From assembly GCA_012845835.1 (NCBI GenBank), contig JABAKD010000002.1, positions 14,963,129-15,027,128 of the forward strand: DNA of 64,000 nt, written 5' to 3'. Shown piece after piece: positions 1 to 11,800 of the stretch. Made by a program: the position numbers and the translations under genes. The DNA comes from Undaria pinnatifida (taxonomy: Eukaryota; Sar; Phaeophyceae; Laminariales; Alariaceae). The notes under the pieces were generated by a model. It had not been told where the DNA came from, did not search any database, and saw only the letters and a list, made by a program, of their open reading frames with translations. Positions within the stretch are counted from its first letter, which is position 1, and each line of letters starts with the position of its first letter.

Positions 1-2
1 AA

Positions 3-203
3 GGCGCCGCCACGGACGCCACCGTCGCCGCTGTGGCCAATCCAACTGTCTTCAGATACGACGCCCGACTCTGCTGGCCTCCCGTGGAGGAGGCGGAGCA
101 CGTGAGGACCCTGCGTGCGGCGGAGGTTCCTGCGGTAGAGGCTGCGGCAAGGAGCGGTCGGTCTCAGCAGAAGAACGTATGGACGTTCAGAGGGGACAAT
201 TGA
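3..203 (+). CDS. Probable 3' end of an unidentified gene (partial)
   Basis: The frame starting at base 3 is open from the window edge to a TGA at 201-203. It encodes a C-terminal tail containing FRYDARLCWPPVEEAEHVRT and ending in TFRGDN. The composition is mixed, charged and non-repetitive, as in real coding DNA. I do not recognise the protein. A competing frame is also open up to a possible GT donor near base 217 (residues AEERMDVQRGQLIIE), so this could instead be an internal exon of a coiled-coil gene running on to the right. The start lies outside the window. Confidence 0.35.
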   Translation, partial: GAATDATVAAVANPTVFRYDARLCWPPVEEAEHVRTLRAAEVPAVEAAARSGRSQQKNVWTFRGDN

Positions 204-1359
204 TCATTGAAGGTAAAAAGTGACAAGATACGATTACGACAGCATAACGCAAATGAAGCAACGTAGGAATCCAATGCAAGCAGTTGCAGGACACGCGTGT
301 GGCATTAACTGCTGTCATACACAGCACGCTCACACTCTTCACGGTAGTGCCGCACTACTCTTTGTTTTTTCGCCGTAAACTGTAAACCGGAACAAATGTA
401 TTGGGGCCCAAAGGCACGTGCGGGATCAACAGAACCCCTCACGAGTCATGATCATACTCGTAGTTCGTACGTAGTCGGTCCCATACCATCCATATCCTGT
501 CATCCTCTGGTAAGGTACTCACTCGTACGCGTAGCCAATACTTCCCGACGTTCGGTGGGTGTCTTATTAATATTAATAATTTACAAGTACACTGCTGTGT
601 TAGACTTGTCTAATATCGTATGATACCGGTACGTGCGGTATCTGGCATGTGGCGCATTGGGCTTTTGGACGCAACACCGAAGGAAAAAATCAGCACGCAA
701 AAGCGTCAGGTTGTGGGTTGACACGAATCAAACGCCCATTCCAAAGTTTTCATGGTTACTGGCGCGTAACACACGCCGGTTCCATCACATCACGCGAAAC
801 AGGTGCGCTCTACGCGTTGTCGAGGCATTGCTGTGATCGTCCTGCGATCTGCGCGGTCTATGATATCCTCTGGCAAGATCGAGCATTTGCCGGCGTGCAT
901 GCATGCACTCACTCGTAGACGCATGTTCAGCTCTCATCGTGTGTTGATTGCATTGCTCACCTCTGCTTACCACAGCGGGGGTCACGAAAGCCTCCGACGC
1001 CACGAGACTCCCCACAAGTGTAGCAATCACTGCCCTCATCTTATGTTCGCTACTTCCGAATTGAGCTCTGAGCGGAGACTACTGCAATTCGTGTTCGAGC
1101 ACAACCAGCACAGCAAGGCCACAGCAAAGGCGCGTGATTCTTCATGAACTCCGGGTTTCCAGAAAATATACAAGGCGTTATTAAAACGTTCATGAAATCT
1201 CGCCGCATTTGCCACCACCCCAGAAGCACTCCTCCTCTCGTCCTACGCACGACGAAGCACCAAGCGCCTGGTTGTGCCTCGTCACGTACGCGAAGTTAGA
1301 TGCGCATGTTGGGCCGAGACCAAACCACTATCTGGCCGGATATGCACCGCCATCAACAG
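204..1359. other. No supported gene; spacer or intron
   Basis: Only short overlapping frames on both strands, without convincing splice sites or protein-like composition. One stretch near 1060-1146 (+) reads as a short charged segment ending in a stop, but it is too weak to call. Confidence 0.5.
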
Positions 1360-1474
1360 CACCAGAGAGTTGAAGTCGCTTCGAGACCGGCTTCTCCAGC
1401 ACCACGCGAGAGTAAAAGACTCGGCGCGCCGACCAACCGCACTTTCGTGCCTAAAAGCTTCGGACGAAACGCAG
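1360..1474 (+). CDS. Candidate coiled-coil exon
   Basis: After a CAACAG acceptor the segment reads RELKSLRDRLLQHHARVKD and continues to SDETQ, followed by a GTAAAC donor at 1475. The heptad-like pattern of Leu, Arg and Lys resembles the exons of the coiled-coil/RING gene downstream on the same strand. It may therefore be an early exon of that gene, but no phase-compatible chain to the exon at 5817 was found. A second acceptor at 1365 gives the same phase. No domain is visible beyond the coiled coil. Confidence 0.4.
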
Positions 1475-2207
1475 GTAAACTGCGTGCACTCGAGAAGGCC
1501 GTGCATGGGGCAAGTACTGCTGCACTGATACAGGCTGCAGCTGTACACCGCATAGATTGGTGCCTAGATAAGGTGCATCACGAGCGAGAACCCTCGCTAG
1601 GTGTTGTTGATAACACGGGCGAATAACGCATCTTCACATCGCGATGACTACAACTAGTACCGGCCGACGCGGCGCCTCTCGTGCGTCGTACGTCGAATAG
1701 ACCAGACTGCCAGGCATCACACACGTCTCAGGCCCTTCTGCACCCCGTGGCCACAACAATGTGCAACACAAGAGTCCCGACGCAACTGTAGTACGAGCGA
1801 CGAGCATACACAAAGTTGGACAAGGAAGTCATACCTCCGTACCTCCGATGTGCAAATGTAGCAAATACGGGAGCACGAAGATATGGATCTGCATCGTAAA
1901 TACGCAACCGCCTGTATTCAAAATATCTTCCCAGACTGCTCCACACCAGCGTACGTGCGTTGTCTTCGCATTACATCGGTTCTTTCTACCTGACGTCATC
2001 AGTAGCACGCCCAGTGTGCATCCCGATTCTTCGTCCTACAGCGATACAAATGATGTGGTCACAGACTGTGAACCAGAAAAAAGAAAAAAAATCGCAAATG
2101 AACAAAGGAAAGCAAATGAAATGTCAGCTTACCGTGTACGAGTAAGGCCATTGTATATGGTCCCCCCATCCAGGTCACAGATGTTCCTGACATTCGTTTT
2201 GACGCTT
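1475..2207. other. Non-coding stretch with one dispersed-repeat copy
   Basis: No supported exon. Bases about 1975-2070 resemble a short dispersed repeat seen again near 12400, 21145, 48955 and 49455. An A-rich run near 2080-2120 produces lysine-rich frames that I treat as artefacts. Confidence 0.45.
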
Positions 2208-3677
2208 AAGGGTCGTTCCTAACGAAGCTATTATTTCGGTTTTTACCGAAAGTTTCGTTTTTCCCGATTTTTTTCCGGGAAAAAACTACTCGGTAAAATT
2301 TTCGCCCCCGGAAAAACTGGCCTTCAAGACCGGTGACAATGGAAGGCCAAAAGTTTGTAATTCCCGAAGATTCCAGCCAAACTTTGCCTGAACGGTCGCC
2401 TATGGACCCGATTTGGTAGAATTTTTTTTTTTAACTTTCCAGAATTCCGGGAAAAAAACATTTCTCGCGGCGATCTTGGCCAACATCGGCCTGAGAATTT
2501 CTCAAGCAGATCTTGGATCAGACGCGACGCAATTTCGTGTTCTCCACACATTTTGTTCGACGAAATCAACGACAGCGTCGTGAACTCTGAACGTGGCGAG
2601 CTCGTTAGGGGCCCCTACCCCCCCTTGGTGTACAGCGCTCACTCTACGGCCGGTGATTTATGGCGGGCGCCGATCAGGCTTGTGCTAAAAACACATTTGG
2701 CGGCTGGTGTGTAGAAAACTGAGACAAAAACTCTTTATCGTCTCCCATTGGGCGAAAAACAGAATTTTGAGAGGATGCGACGGAAGACCACAGGACAACA
2801 CAAGCAACCTCTCACGCCCTAGGGCATGGGTCGAGATAAACTCTTCAGCGCTGTCAACTACACTCGTGTGGCCTTGTCCCGAACAAAGAGGAGCGACCAT
2901 GGGTTGTCTCTACCTCGAGATCGAAGGTCAATCGTGTTTGGTGGGCAGTGTTGATCAAGGCTTGATGAAAAATAGACAAAATCACCTGTTGGACCGCATG
3001 ACCAAAAAAGGAAAAAAAAACAAAACAATATTTTGGTCATTTTTTCCCCATGGCGACGCTACCCGAAATCGTTCAGCAAATAACCCAAAAAAAAAATTGG
3101 AAATTTTGAGGCCATATTATCGGCCATTGTCATCGGTCTAAGTTATTCAGGCTTTTTAGATAAAAACTAAAATATAGGTAGAGGGGTGTAGAGGATCGAG
3201 CAGCGGCACCGCTCGAGCTGTGCCACCAGTCGCGAGCGCACGAGACTGAGCAAGGTCCTTCCCAAGGTCATTGGCAGGACATGGCTGATCGCAGAAGGCG
3301 CAGTTAGGTTCTGAGCTCTCATCGTGGAGTTGACCAAGTGACCGCACCTTGGCGGCCGACCGAACGAGCTCGCGGACGGCAATAGCTGAGACTAATGCCA
3401 CGTTTGGCGTCGTAGCGCGACGAGTTGATGATGGATTTCACTCCCCAAGGCACCGACACGTGCCTACGAGTAAGGCCGACTCCAGTGGGACAACCACGTG
3501 GGTGTCTCCCGCGAGCGTTGCTTGCTGTAGTGACAATTCTGTGCCGGGTGGACGATTGTTTTGCTAGCCACTCTTGAGGCTCGTACTCGTGAAGATTCAA
3601 CCTTCGCAGATTTCGGTAAAATTCCGAAAGTTCATCAAAAACTGAAGTGCTGTACGCATCGTTAGGACCGACCCTAA
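2208..3677. mobile_element. Candidate inverted-repeat element without visible transposase
   Basis: The left end reads AAGGGTCGTTCCTAACGA. Near 3656-3677 the reverse complement of a very similar sequence occurs (CGTTAGGACCGACCCT), giving imperfect terminal inverted repeats about 20 bp long. Just inside both ends lies a palindromic ATTTCGGT...CCGAAAGTT motif. No transposase frame is seen. A partial inverted match near 2610-2625 offers a shorter alternative of about 415 bp. The same terminal sequence bounds a separate element at 49163-49451, which supports a family. Target-site duplications were not clear. Confidence 0.4.
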
Positions 3678-4683
3678 AGATGAAGATGCCGACGTAAGAT
3701 TTCCAAACAGTGTATGGTAAAAACGAGTCTAGATGCAGAAGCTAATAGCAATGTTCAATATATTCGTTGGCATTTTTCAGAGGGGTGGTTGTACGATTTC
3801 GAAAATCCGAAACACACACAAACCCGCCGGAACACTACAACACGCTACATACCATGGCGATCGAGGTGCGCGAGGGTCAAGCGGCAGCTGCTCGGCAAAT
3901 GGCCCAAGGGGCTGCCGCATCTTCGCGAATTACTGCTGTTCTGTGCGTGTGTTCGCGCGGGGGCAAATTTGCGGCCCAACCTCGAGACAACATCTGGAGA
4001 AGAAATACCTTGTCGCGATCTCAGCCTAAGATCGGGACGAAAAGCCCATTTTCGGCGATTTTTTCGATCTTGGAAATTGTCAGAACCAACATTCGTCTCC
4101 ACATGCAGTGCGCAGATCTTATGTAGGCGAATCGTGTATATGTCAAGATCTATGGCCTACACTGGGGCACCATAACCGTGGCCTAACACAGCTAAAACAA
4201 CCCAAAGAAGAATTAATTACAGCAGTGGTAAAATGAAACAAAACAAGAACATAACGAAAATAAACAGAAGGACTTCTGGAATGTGACATACAGACAAACA
4301 AATGCAGAAAGACGCAATGAGACAATACCAAATAAATCGATACTTCTCTCTCGTGGGCGTCCTCTCTCTCATGTGCCGTGTAGGCTTCGGATGAGCTTGA
4401 TGCATCATTATCAACGCGAAGAAGGAAGGAAAGGAGAGGAAGATAGCATAGAGAGGGAACGAACGAAAGAAAGAAAGAAAGAAAGAGGAAAATAAGAAAT
4501 AAGGAAAAGAAAAAAACAAACTCGTACTCGTACCATAGAAGGGAAGCACAACAAGCAGCATAATTTTCTAGCTCTCTCTGTTACCTAGACGAGCCTGCAA
4601 GCTAGCCACATGGTCAGCCACCTCCTTCCTGTTCCCGTCGACAGAGGTCTCCGATTCTAGCTCTGCGGCTGTCGCCACTCCAA
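3156..4683 (-). CDS. Two candidate coiled-coil exons on the minus strand
   Basis: On the minus strand, bases 4683-4587 follow a pyrimidine-rich acceptor, read AELESETSVDGNRKEVADHV then ASLQARL, and end at a GTAACA donor. Bases 3383-3156 follow an ATTAGTCTCAG acceptor, read VRELVRSAAKVRSLGQLHDE and then a small cysteine cluster (NCAFCDQPC), and run to a stop. The phases agree: one base is left over on the first exon and two are needed by the second. No upstream start was found. The second exon lies inside the candidate inverted-repeat element, so it could be a captured gene fragment. Function unknown. Confidence 0.35.
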
Positions 4684-4793
4684 GGGAAGATGATGGAAAA
4701 AAAGCAAAAAGCAAAAACAAACACAAACCCCTCTACAAATCCAAATCGAATTCGAATTCAGGGGCAGCAAATAGATAGCACAACTTCCATTTC

Positions 4794-5213
4794 TTAGTGA
4801 CATTGGTGCCTTGCTACGCGATCTGCCACTTTTTTTCCGCTTTCATCGGCAGCGGTATTAGTACGGCTGCCCCCCCCGCCCCCTTCTCCTCCCCCCCCCT
4901 CCCTTCTCCTTTTCGCCCGTCTTCTTGGCGTCCTCGTTTTCATGCCGTAACCAGCTCTTTCCCACCTCGGCCCTATGCCACCTCGCCATGAAACCACTCG
5001 CCTCTTTGACGATCCCCCGGTACCACTTACCAGCCTGTACACCGGCCGTGGGGCCATAGGCACCGTCTCTACACCGAACAACAAAGGGGAGGTTTCCACC
5101 GACCCCTCTTTGGCTCTTAATACCGCAATGCCGTCTACCAGGCATCGGATCCATGCCTTTCCAGGCCGACCCGGTCCTGGGCTCTCGCCTCTGGCGGTCG
5201 TCCCGAACATCAC
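4794..5213 (-). pseudogene. Decayed retroelement-like fragment, frameshifted
   Basis: The minus strand reads GRPGKAWIRCLVDGIAVLRA then LLFGVETV. It then continues only in the next frame as GKWYRGIVKEASGFMARWHR and AEVGKSWLRHENED, before returning to a tail with TAADESGKKVADRVARHQ. The switch between frames shows at least one frameshift. The first motif resembles the C-terminal end of non-LTR reverse-transcriptase proteins, and I recall similar tails as common repeats in brown-algal genomes. Both comparisons are from memory. No reverse transcriptase catalytic motif is present here. Confidence 0.4.
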
Positions 5214-5735
5214 CCGTCGGGGTAGTCGCTCAGGTTTTGTCCGCTGTACAGCCCCCGCGAAAAGGAGACGCCGTTTGCGGGTGGTCGTCTCAACGCTCTG
5301 GCATTCCAGTATGATATGATATCAAACGGACTCGCCATGGTACAGCAGTACGGCAGTACCGTGCGTACGATAAGACACGTTCCACGGCAAGAACGGCTGC
5401 GTAGTGTTGCAGCCCCTCTGCCAGAAACGATTTAAATGCCACACTCCAACGGCAACTCCCACTGCAACTGCCCGCTTAAAAGATCCTGGCGTATATACAT
5501 ACGTGGCAGCTAGGTGCACGTTACCGGGTACCTGGTATGACGCAGCAACTTAAAGGGGGACTGAGATTCCACACGGATCGTTGGGTTCTTGAGCTCTCAG
5601 TGTCCAGTTGCATGTCGCCTAATGTGCGCGTGTTGTAATATTTTCGATTTTCGATTTTTGAGGCGACACTACTATGCTAAAGGCCGCTCTCATCTCGACG
5701 TGATGACACCGATCTTGACAGCGCATGCCTAACCG

Positions 5736-5757
5736 CCCCCGCCCCCCCGCCCCCCCC

Positions 5758-5798
<41 letters not shown>

Positions 5799-5809
5799 TC
5801 TCTCTATGT
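5736..5809. repeat. C-tract followed by (CT)n
   Basis: About 33 nearly pure C bases (5736-5768) run into (CT)n up to about 5804. The tract ends a few bases before the acceptor TGATAG of the exon at 5817, so it doubles as an extreme polypyrimidine tract. The opposite strand is a long G run able to form G-quadruplex structures. Confidence 0.85.
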
Positions 5810-5816
5810 GTGATAG

Positions 5817-8800
5817 TCGAACATGACGGCGGTGCAGACGAGCGCGCGAGACACGAAGAAGCATTCCGCAATGGGCTTAAGAGGAACATCGTCCACCTTT
5901 CGAACGTAACACGGGTGAACCAAGAATTGATCGCCAGGCTTCAAGAGCAGGTATAGGTGGTGTTTTTTGTCGAGATCTCTCTCAGCGATTGGGCTCACCA
6001 TTTTATCATGCAAGCGCTATCGCTGTCAAAATCAAACGCCCGTCATCACGTGCGCCCTGCTGCCAGCAAACATATGCCGGGTATTATATGGGAATCAACG
6101 TATAGTATAATTATCAGCAGTTCGGTAACAAATGTCGTGGCTTTGCTGCTCTCAGATTTTACAACGGGGGCCGGCAGTCGTTTCTGTCCTAGGCGTTGCT
6201 GCTTTCGCTCCTTTAGAACTGCCACCTGGTAGGTACAAACTGCTTGGAATTAGCGTGAGATTGCGTTGCATACATTCCTCGGATAACGTCCGCTCTTTCG
6301 TTGCTCGTTTTTCCGTGCCTTGATGGATGGTGTTCATGCTGATGGTGTCCATGCTGATGGTGTTCGTGCTGACGGTATACATGCTGACGCGGTACATGCG
6401 TGCTGTGTCATCAGCTGCGGACGAAGGATGTCGAGATAACCTCCTTGCGAGGTGAGCGCACTGCGGCAGCATTTTGTTCAGGAAACGGGTCACACAACGA
6501 ATTTCCGGGTCTGAAAGTAAAACAGGTGTCGGGGGAATCACTGTTTACATACTATTAATAAGTGCTTTTTGTATCGTACAATAACTTGAAATGCGTCAGC
6601 TGCGAGTTCGGGCGATTGAGTGGTCGATGTTTATCGGTGCACGCTGTGTGGCACGTCGTCCGTGCGTGTTCTGTGTACCTTCAGCGACGCTTGTCTCATC
6701 TTGGTTCGCCTAAAGCTGCCCGTCAACTAGATGTATCCTTTAGTTGTTAATAGTGGGAGGCTAGTGCCGGTAATATGCCGGCACCATCGAGGATAGGGTT
6801 ACACAAAGTTCCAGTCGTGCGGAGTGATTTCACCGACACTGTAGAGAACAGTGGCACTATCAATAGTCAGCACTGTCAACAGTCACAAGGCACTATTGGG
6901 AGCCCCCCACTGTATGTATTTCGGCAGATGGGCATGACTACCGGGACCCAACCCCCCCCGCCTGCTTTTCCGCCACCGGTGCCTTGGTTCGTTACGGTTT
7001 CATTAAAAAAAAAAAATGGACGGCTGAAGGAGCCATTGAAAAGGCGAACGCTCTTCAAGCTGCCCAAGAAGCGTGCAAAACAGTACCTGATATCGCCCCA
7101 GTTCAGAACGTGTCAACGTTCGGCACCATGGCCATCTTCGCCAGCAAGGTTGCGGCAGGCCAACGACAGACACGCGATAGTAAGTGTGAAGAGCCGACGG
7201 AGATCATGTTGTTGGGGGAAAGGAGCGCTGCCGCCGCTATGGGAGCGAAACACACCGAAGAGCACCTCCTACGTGCTAACAGGTCCGTCTACTACTTGAG
7301 TGTTAATACTGAGGCTTCAAATAGTCCTCTTCCTAACTGGGTCGCGCACGTACAGCGGTACGCGCACGCACAACGAAGTAGAATAAAACAAAATACAAAC
7401 CGCACAAAAAAAAATGAGGGGTCCCGTTATTTATTTATTTTCAAAACTGACATCTGTTTGTATGTATGTAGCAGTTGTATGTATGTGTATGTATTATGTA
7501 TGTATGTATGTATGTATGTATGTATGTATGTATGTATGTATGTATGTATGTATGTATATCTTTCATGGTTTTTTTTTTCACACTTATACTTTCCAGGTTC
7601 TGGACAATCCGTGGACACAGGTGTCGTCCCTTCTCCCCCCCGGTCCTTGCCTTCAACTTTTATCGCGCATAGGGTTCAGCTATCCCACTGCTCGTCGTTT
7701 TTCATCGAGTGTTGCTAACTCACGCTCTCGCGCTTTCCGCAAGTTAATTTGTGCACAAGACAAAGTCCCCACGAATTTATACGAGTATGCACTCGGGGGG
7801 ATTCGAACTCACGAAACTGACCACCTTCGTATTATACCAGGCTCGAGGATAACCTCATACGCCACGGGGGCGACCGGTTCATTTATGTATGTATGTATGT
7901 ATGTATGTATGTATGTATGTATGTATGTATGCATGTATGTATGTATGTATGTATGTATGTTATGTGTGTCTATATGTATGTCGCCGCCTCACATTTCACG
8001 GCTTAGACTGTACCGATCGGGATGAGCCCGGGGTCGGACAACGAGCAAGCCAGGGAGAAGATTGTAAAAGATTATCTCGCCGGTTTCATGTCAAGCCGAT
8101 AACAACTCGTAGAGGGAACTCGATTGGAATGGGTGCTACGTGGCGTCGGGCCTAATGCAGTTATGAGGTAATTTCCACCGTCCACGCGGAGTGATAAATC
8201 CTCATTACTCCCACCCTTTGTCTAATAAATAAGTGCTATTAGGTTCGCCTCATAAATAAGTAATAAGAGGTTCGTCTATTGACATTTATTAGGGCATTAT
8301 TATGACATTATTATGACATTATTATGACATTATTATGACATTATTATGACGTTATTATGACATTATTATGACATTATGATGACGTTATTATGACATTATT
8401 ATGACATGGCCGCCACTACTCTAGGTTCGTCTACTAATGATACTAACAACTAATACTAACTAATAGTACTAACTAATAGTACTAACTAATAGTACTAACT
8501 AATAGTACTAACTAATAGTACTAACTGATAACACTAACTAAAACTAACTAAAACTAGCTAATACTAAGTATTAATAATACATCAGTGCTGGTAGGCATGC
8601 TTACTGAATGAGCGCTATTAATAATAGGTTCGTCGATTCACTAATACATGATGAGTGCTCACAGGTTCGTCGACTACATTGTTGCAAGTCAGGCTTTTCT
8701 CACAGCTTGCCCGCCGGAAATTTCACGCCAGGCCTTTTTCACAGCATGCCCGCCGGGAAGTTACTCGTCAGGCCTTTTCCGTGGCATGCCCGCCGGAATT

Positions 8801-11800
8801 TTTTACGACAGTTCCTCGAAATCGAGTACTGAGTCACGACGGCCGGGAATCGAAATCTTCGTGTGACGAATGGGGGTGACACCCGCAGCATGTCCGCCAT
8901 TACTCATGTCCACCACTACTTCCCTATGTTGAGTCGCAGGGGAAAAACCGTGGAACTCATGTTTGGCTGGAGACCCTTCGCACTGCCCATGGGATAATAA
9001 TATGTGCATTTTACGTGAAACAGGCCAAACACTAACTACGGAGTACGTCTTGTATGAAGGGTGGAGCACACCCCACGAGGGTACGATATAGCGTGGGATG
9101 GAACAATTGAGTCATCGCACGGTAGGGTAGAACTCTGGAATTGAAAATCTGCCGTGACGGATTAGAAGCGGTAAAAGCACATACTACTATTAATATTAAT
9201 GCTGTCTCCCTCGAATGTGGAAATGAATGAATCTCTTCCAGCAGCATGGATGCCACCGTGTCCTAAAAAAACGGTTAGTATAATATTACCTTCGTTTTTA
9301 CGGCAGAGAGATTCGAAGCCAACTGGAGCGCGCGCTTCAAAAGGCAGAAGCTCATCGTGTGGACGAGCTAAGGGCGATAACCAGAGCTGACCAAGGGGAG
9401 AAGGACAAGGCCGACCTCGAAGCTCGGTAAGCAAACGGCGGTTGCAGCCATACGGCGAAGCCGAGCGTGGTTGTTGTGAATACTATTAATGTTTATCAAA
9501 TATTGAAGTTGTTTATTGGTATACCTTGTATACCTGGTGAAATAGTGTTGGTAGTCGTACGGTGACCAGGCCGGTAGAAGTGCTCACACAAATTGCCCAT
9601 GCAGAAGACAGGAGACACCACCAGTGGCATCGTCACGTGGAGGGTTTCAATACGTCACGCGCGTGCCGTTGCGGTTTTCAACCCTCGCTAGACCAGCCTT
9701 TGGCAGCCAGAGTGATCCGCCACCTTCGTGTGACAACAGATAACCCTCCGCCTGTGCACTGCTAGACAAGAAAGACGCATCGTGTTCCGAGCCGAATGCC
9801 TCGGTTGCATGATGAGGCCCTCAAGCAAAGTGCCAGTATACTGTTTGTAGCCTGCTCCTAGTATTTGGGTTAACCTGGGACAGATGTATGGGTTGCTCGA
9901 ACCTGGGACAGATGTAGGGGTTTTGGAGACGGTAACGGTCCTGGTGTCCCATATGTATATCAGGCGTGTTGATAGTGCTGTGCTGTGCTGTGCGGTGCTG
10001 TTCTGTACTGTACTGGTTTCCGCTGCACTGTGATATGATGCACTGTACCGTACCGTTATATGCTAAACTGTGGGCACTGTTCTGTGCTGTGCTTTGCTAT
10101 GCTATACTGTGCTGTACAGTCGAATTTGATCACACTCCACATTATTGCGGCTTGTTGTGGCGTGGAACTATTCGTTGGTGCACCTTTCCAAATTACCGGG
10201 CAGACTGGCTTGCCTTTCGGGCGAACTGAAGCTTCAGGCGGCACCCCTAACGGCAATGCAGCTAGAGCTCGCGCAAGCTAGATTGGACACGGAGACCATG
10301 AGAGAAAGACTCAAGAACCATCGCAAGGAAAGCCGCTTGAGGTGCGCACTGCTTGTTTCCACCAAATCAATCACGATTTTTCATGTTTTTTTCGACATAG
10401 CGTTAAAAACGTGCGACCTTGCTGCACGCGACATGTCGCCGACATGGCCATCGACACCGTAGTAGGTTTATGCATCACCACACAATAGCCGCGAAAATAT
10501 CGGCACAATAGCCTATTGCCCTATAACGTTTGCCGTCGCATTCAGATACGGCGTGCACCATGGTGTACATGGTGTAGGGGTGTACTGAATGCCAACCTGT
10601 TATGAAGAAGTTGCTGAGAATTACGCCGTGCCTCGACACGTACCATCGTTTATCATGGGGTCGGGCAGAGCCTACGGGTTTCCCGCACGTATTATATTTT
10701 TGTGTCAGCTGCTGCTATAAACTATATGTTACCCCTGAAAGTTACGTGCTTGGCATGTTAACGTGGTACAATGAGCGACCCGAGGGGAAACACGAACGTT
10801 CAAAGTTGTACGTGCGCCGCCCACCGTCTATACTGGATTCAGAGTTACTTTCGAGCGGCATGCGTTTGTTTTGCTATTAATAACGCGATGACGGCGACGG
10901 CGTAATGCTAACGTGTTGAAGTAACGACGTCTGCCTTCGAGGACGGTCAGGATCGACGACTGTGAAAGGGTCAGCTTCGAGAGCCAGCAGCGGATGCAGC
11001 GTGTTGACGACGACCTCGCTGGGATCGTGAAAGCTTGCCAGGTATTGCACACCGCAAGAAAGCCACGACTGTTCATACGTTGCGGCCTAGAAGCTACAGT
11101 ACGAATATTCGTTGGTTAGGGCTAAGGAGCCATAATCGTTCATTGGTCAAGGCTTAAGAAGCTATGATTAGTCGTTGGACAGGGCTAAGCAGCCATGATC
11201 ATTCATTGTTAGGACTAATAAGATAGGATCGTTGATTGGTTCCGGATGAGAAGCCATAACTACTCATTGGTTACGGCTAAGACGCCATGATCGTTCTTTG
11301 GTTAGGGCTACAGTTAGCAGAAAGTGTCAAACAGAACTATGATAGAGCACGCACATTTTGAAGCACCAACGTCACAAGCGACCTTGGCATGACAAATGAC
11401 CAGCGCGGAGCAAGGATGAGGGGGGCAAATATCGTGCACCACTTGTGGCGATCTTCGTGGCATCATGGCGCATTTTAGCAAGGGTTGGACATGTCGTCGA
11501 GAAATTGTCGTCAATCCTACCATCCCTTGCGATTTTGCGTCCGTCGACTGGCGTTTTCAGCAAGAAACTCAAAGGGCCTCAAAGTACGAGCGTATGTTTC
11601 AAGATTCTTCGGCGGCAGGAAAGCGGCTGATTGAAGACTTGGAAAAAGCCAAAGCGGACGCGAGAAAAACTGCGCAAGAGGTCAGAGAGACAGCCTGCTC
11701 TCAATTAAGTTCATGAAGAAAAAAACAATCATTGACGGATCTTGAGGCGAAAATAGACCCAGAAGGGAGTGAGACTTCGTGAAATGGTGTCCTTTTTTGT

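Noticed and set aside
7789-7882. Functional tRNA gene
   Set aside because: A and B boxes are recognisable, but the acceptor and T stems do not pair, and a similar sequence recurs with a repeat body at 32532. A SINE head explains it better.
7414-8155. Frames of YVCM repeats
   Set aside because: Translation of (TGTA)n microsatellites around a SINE-like head.
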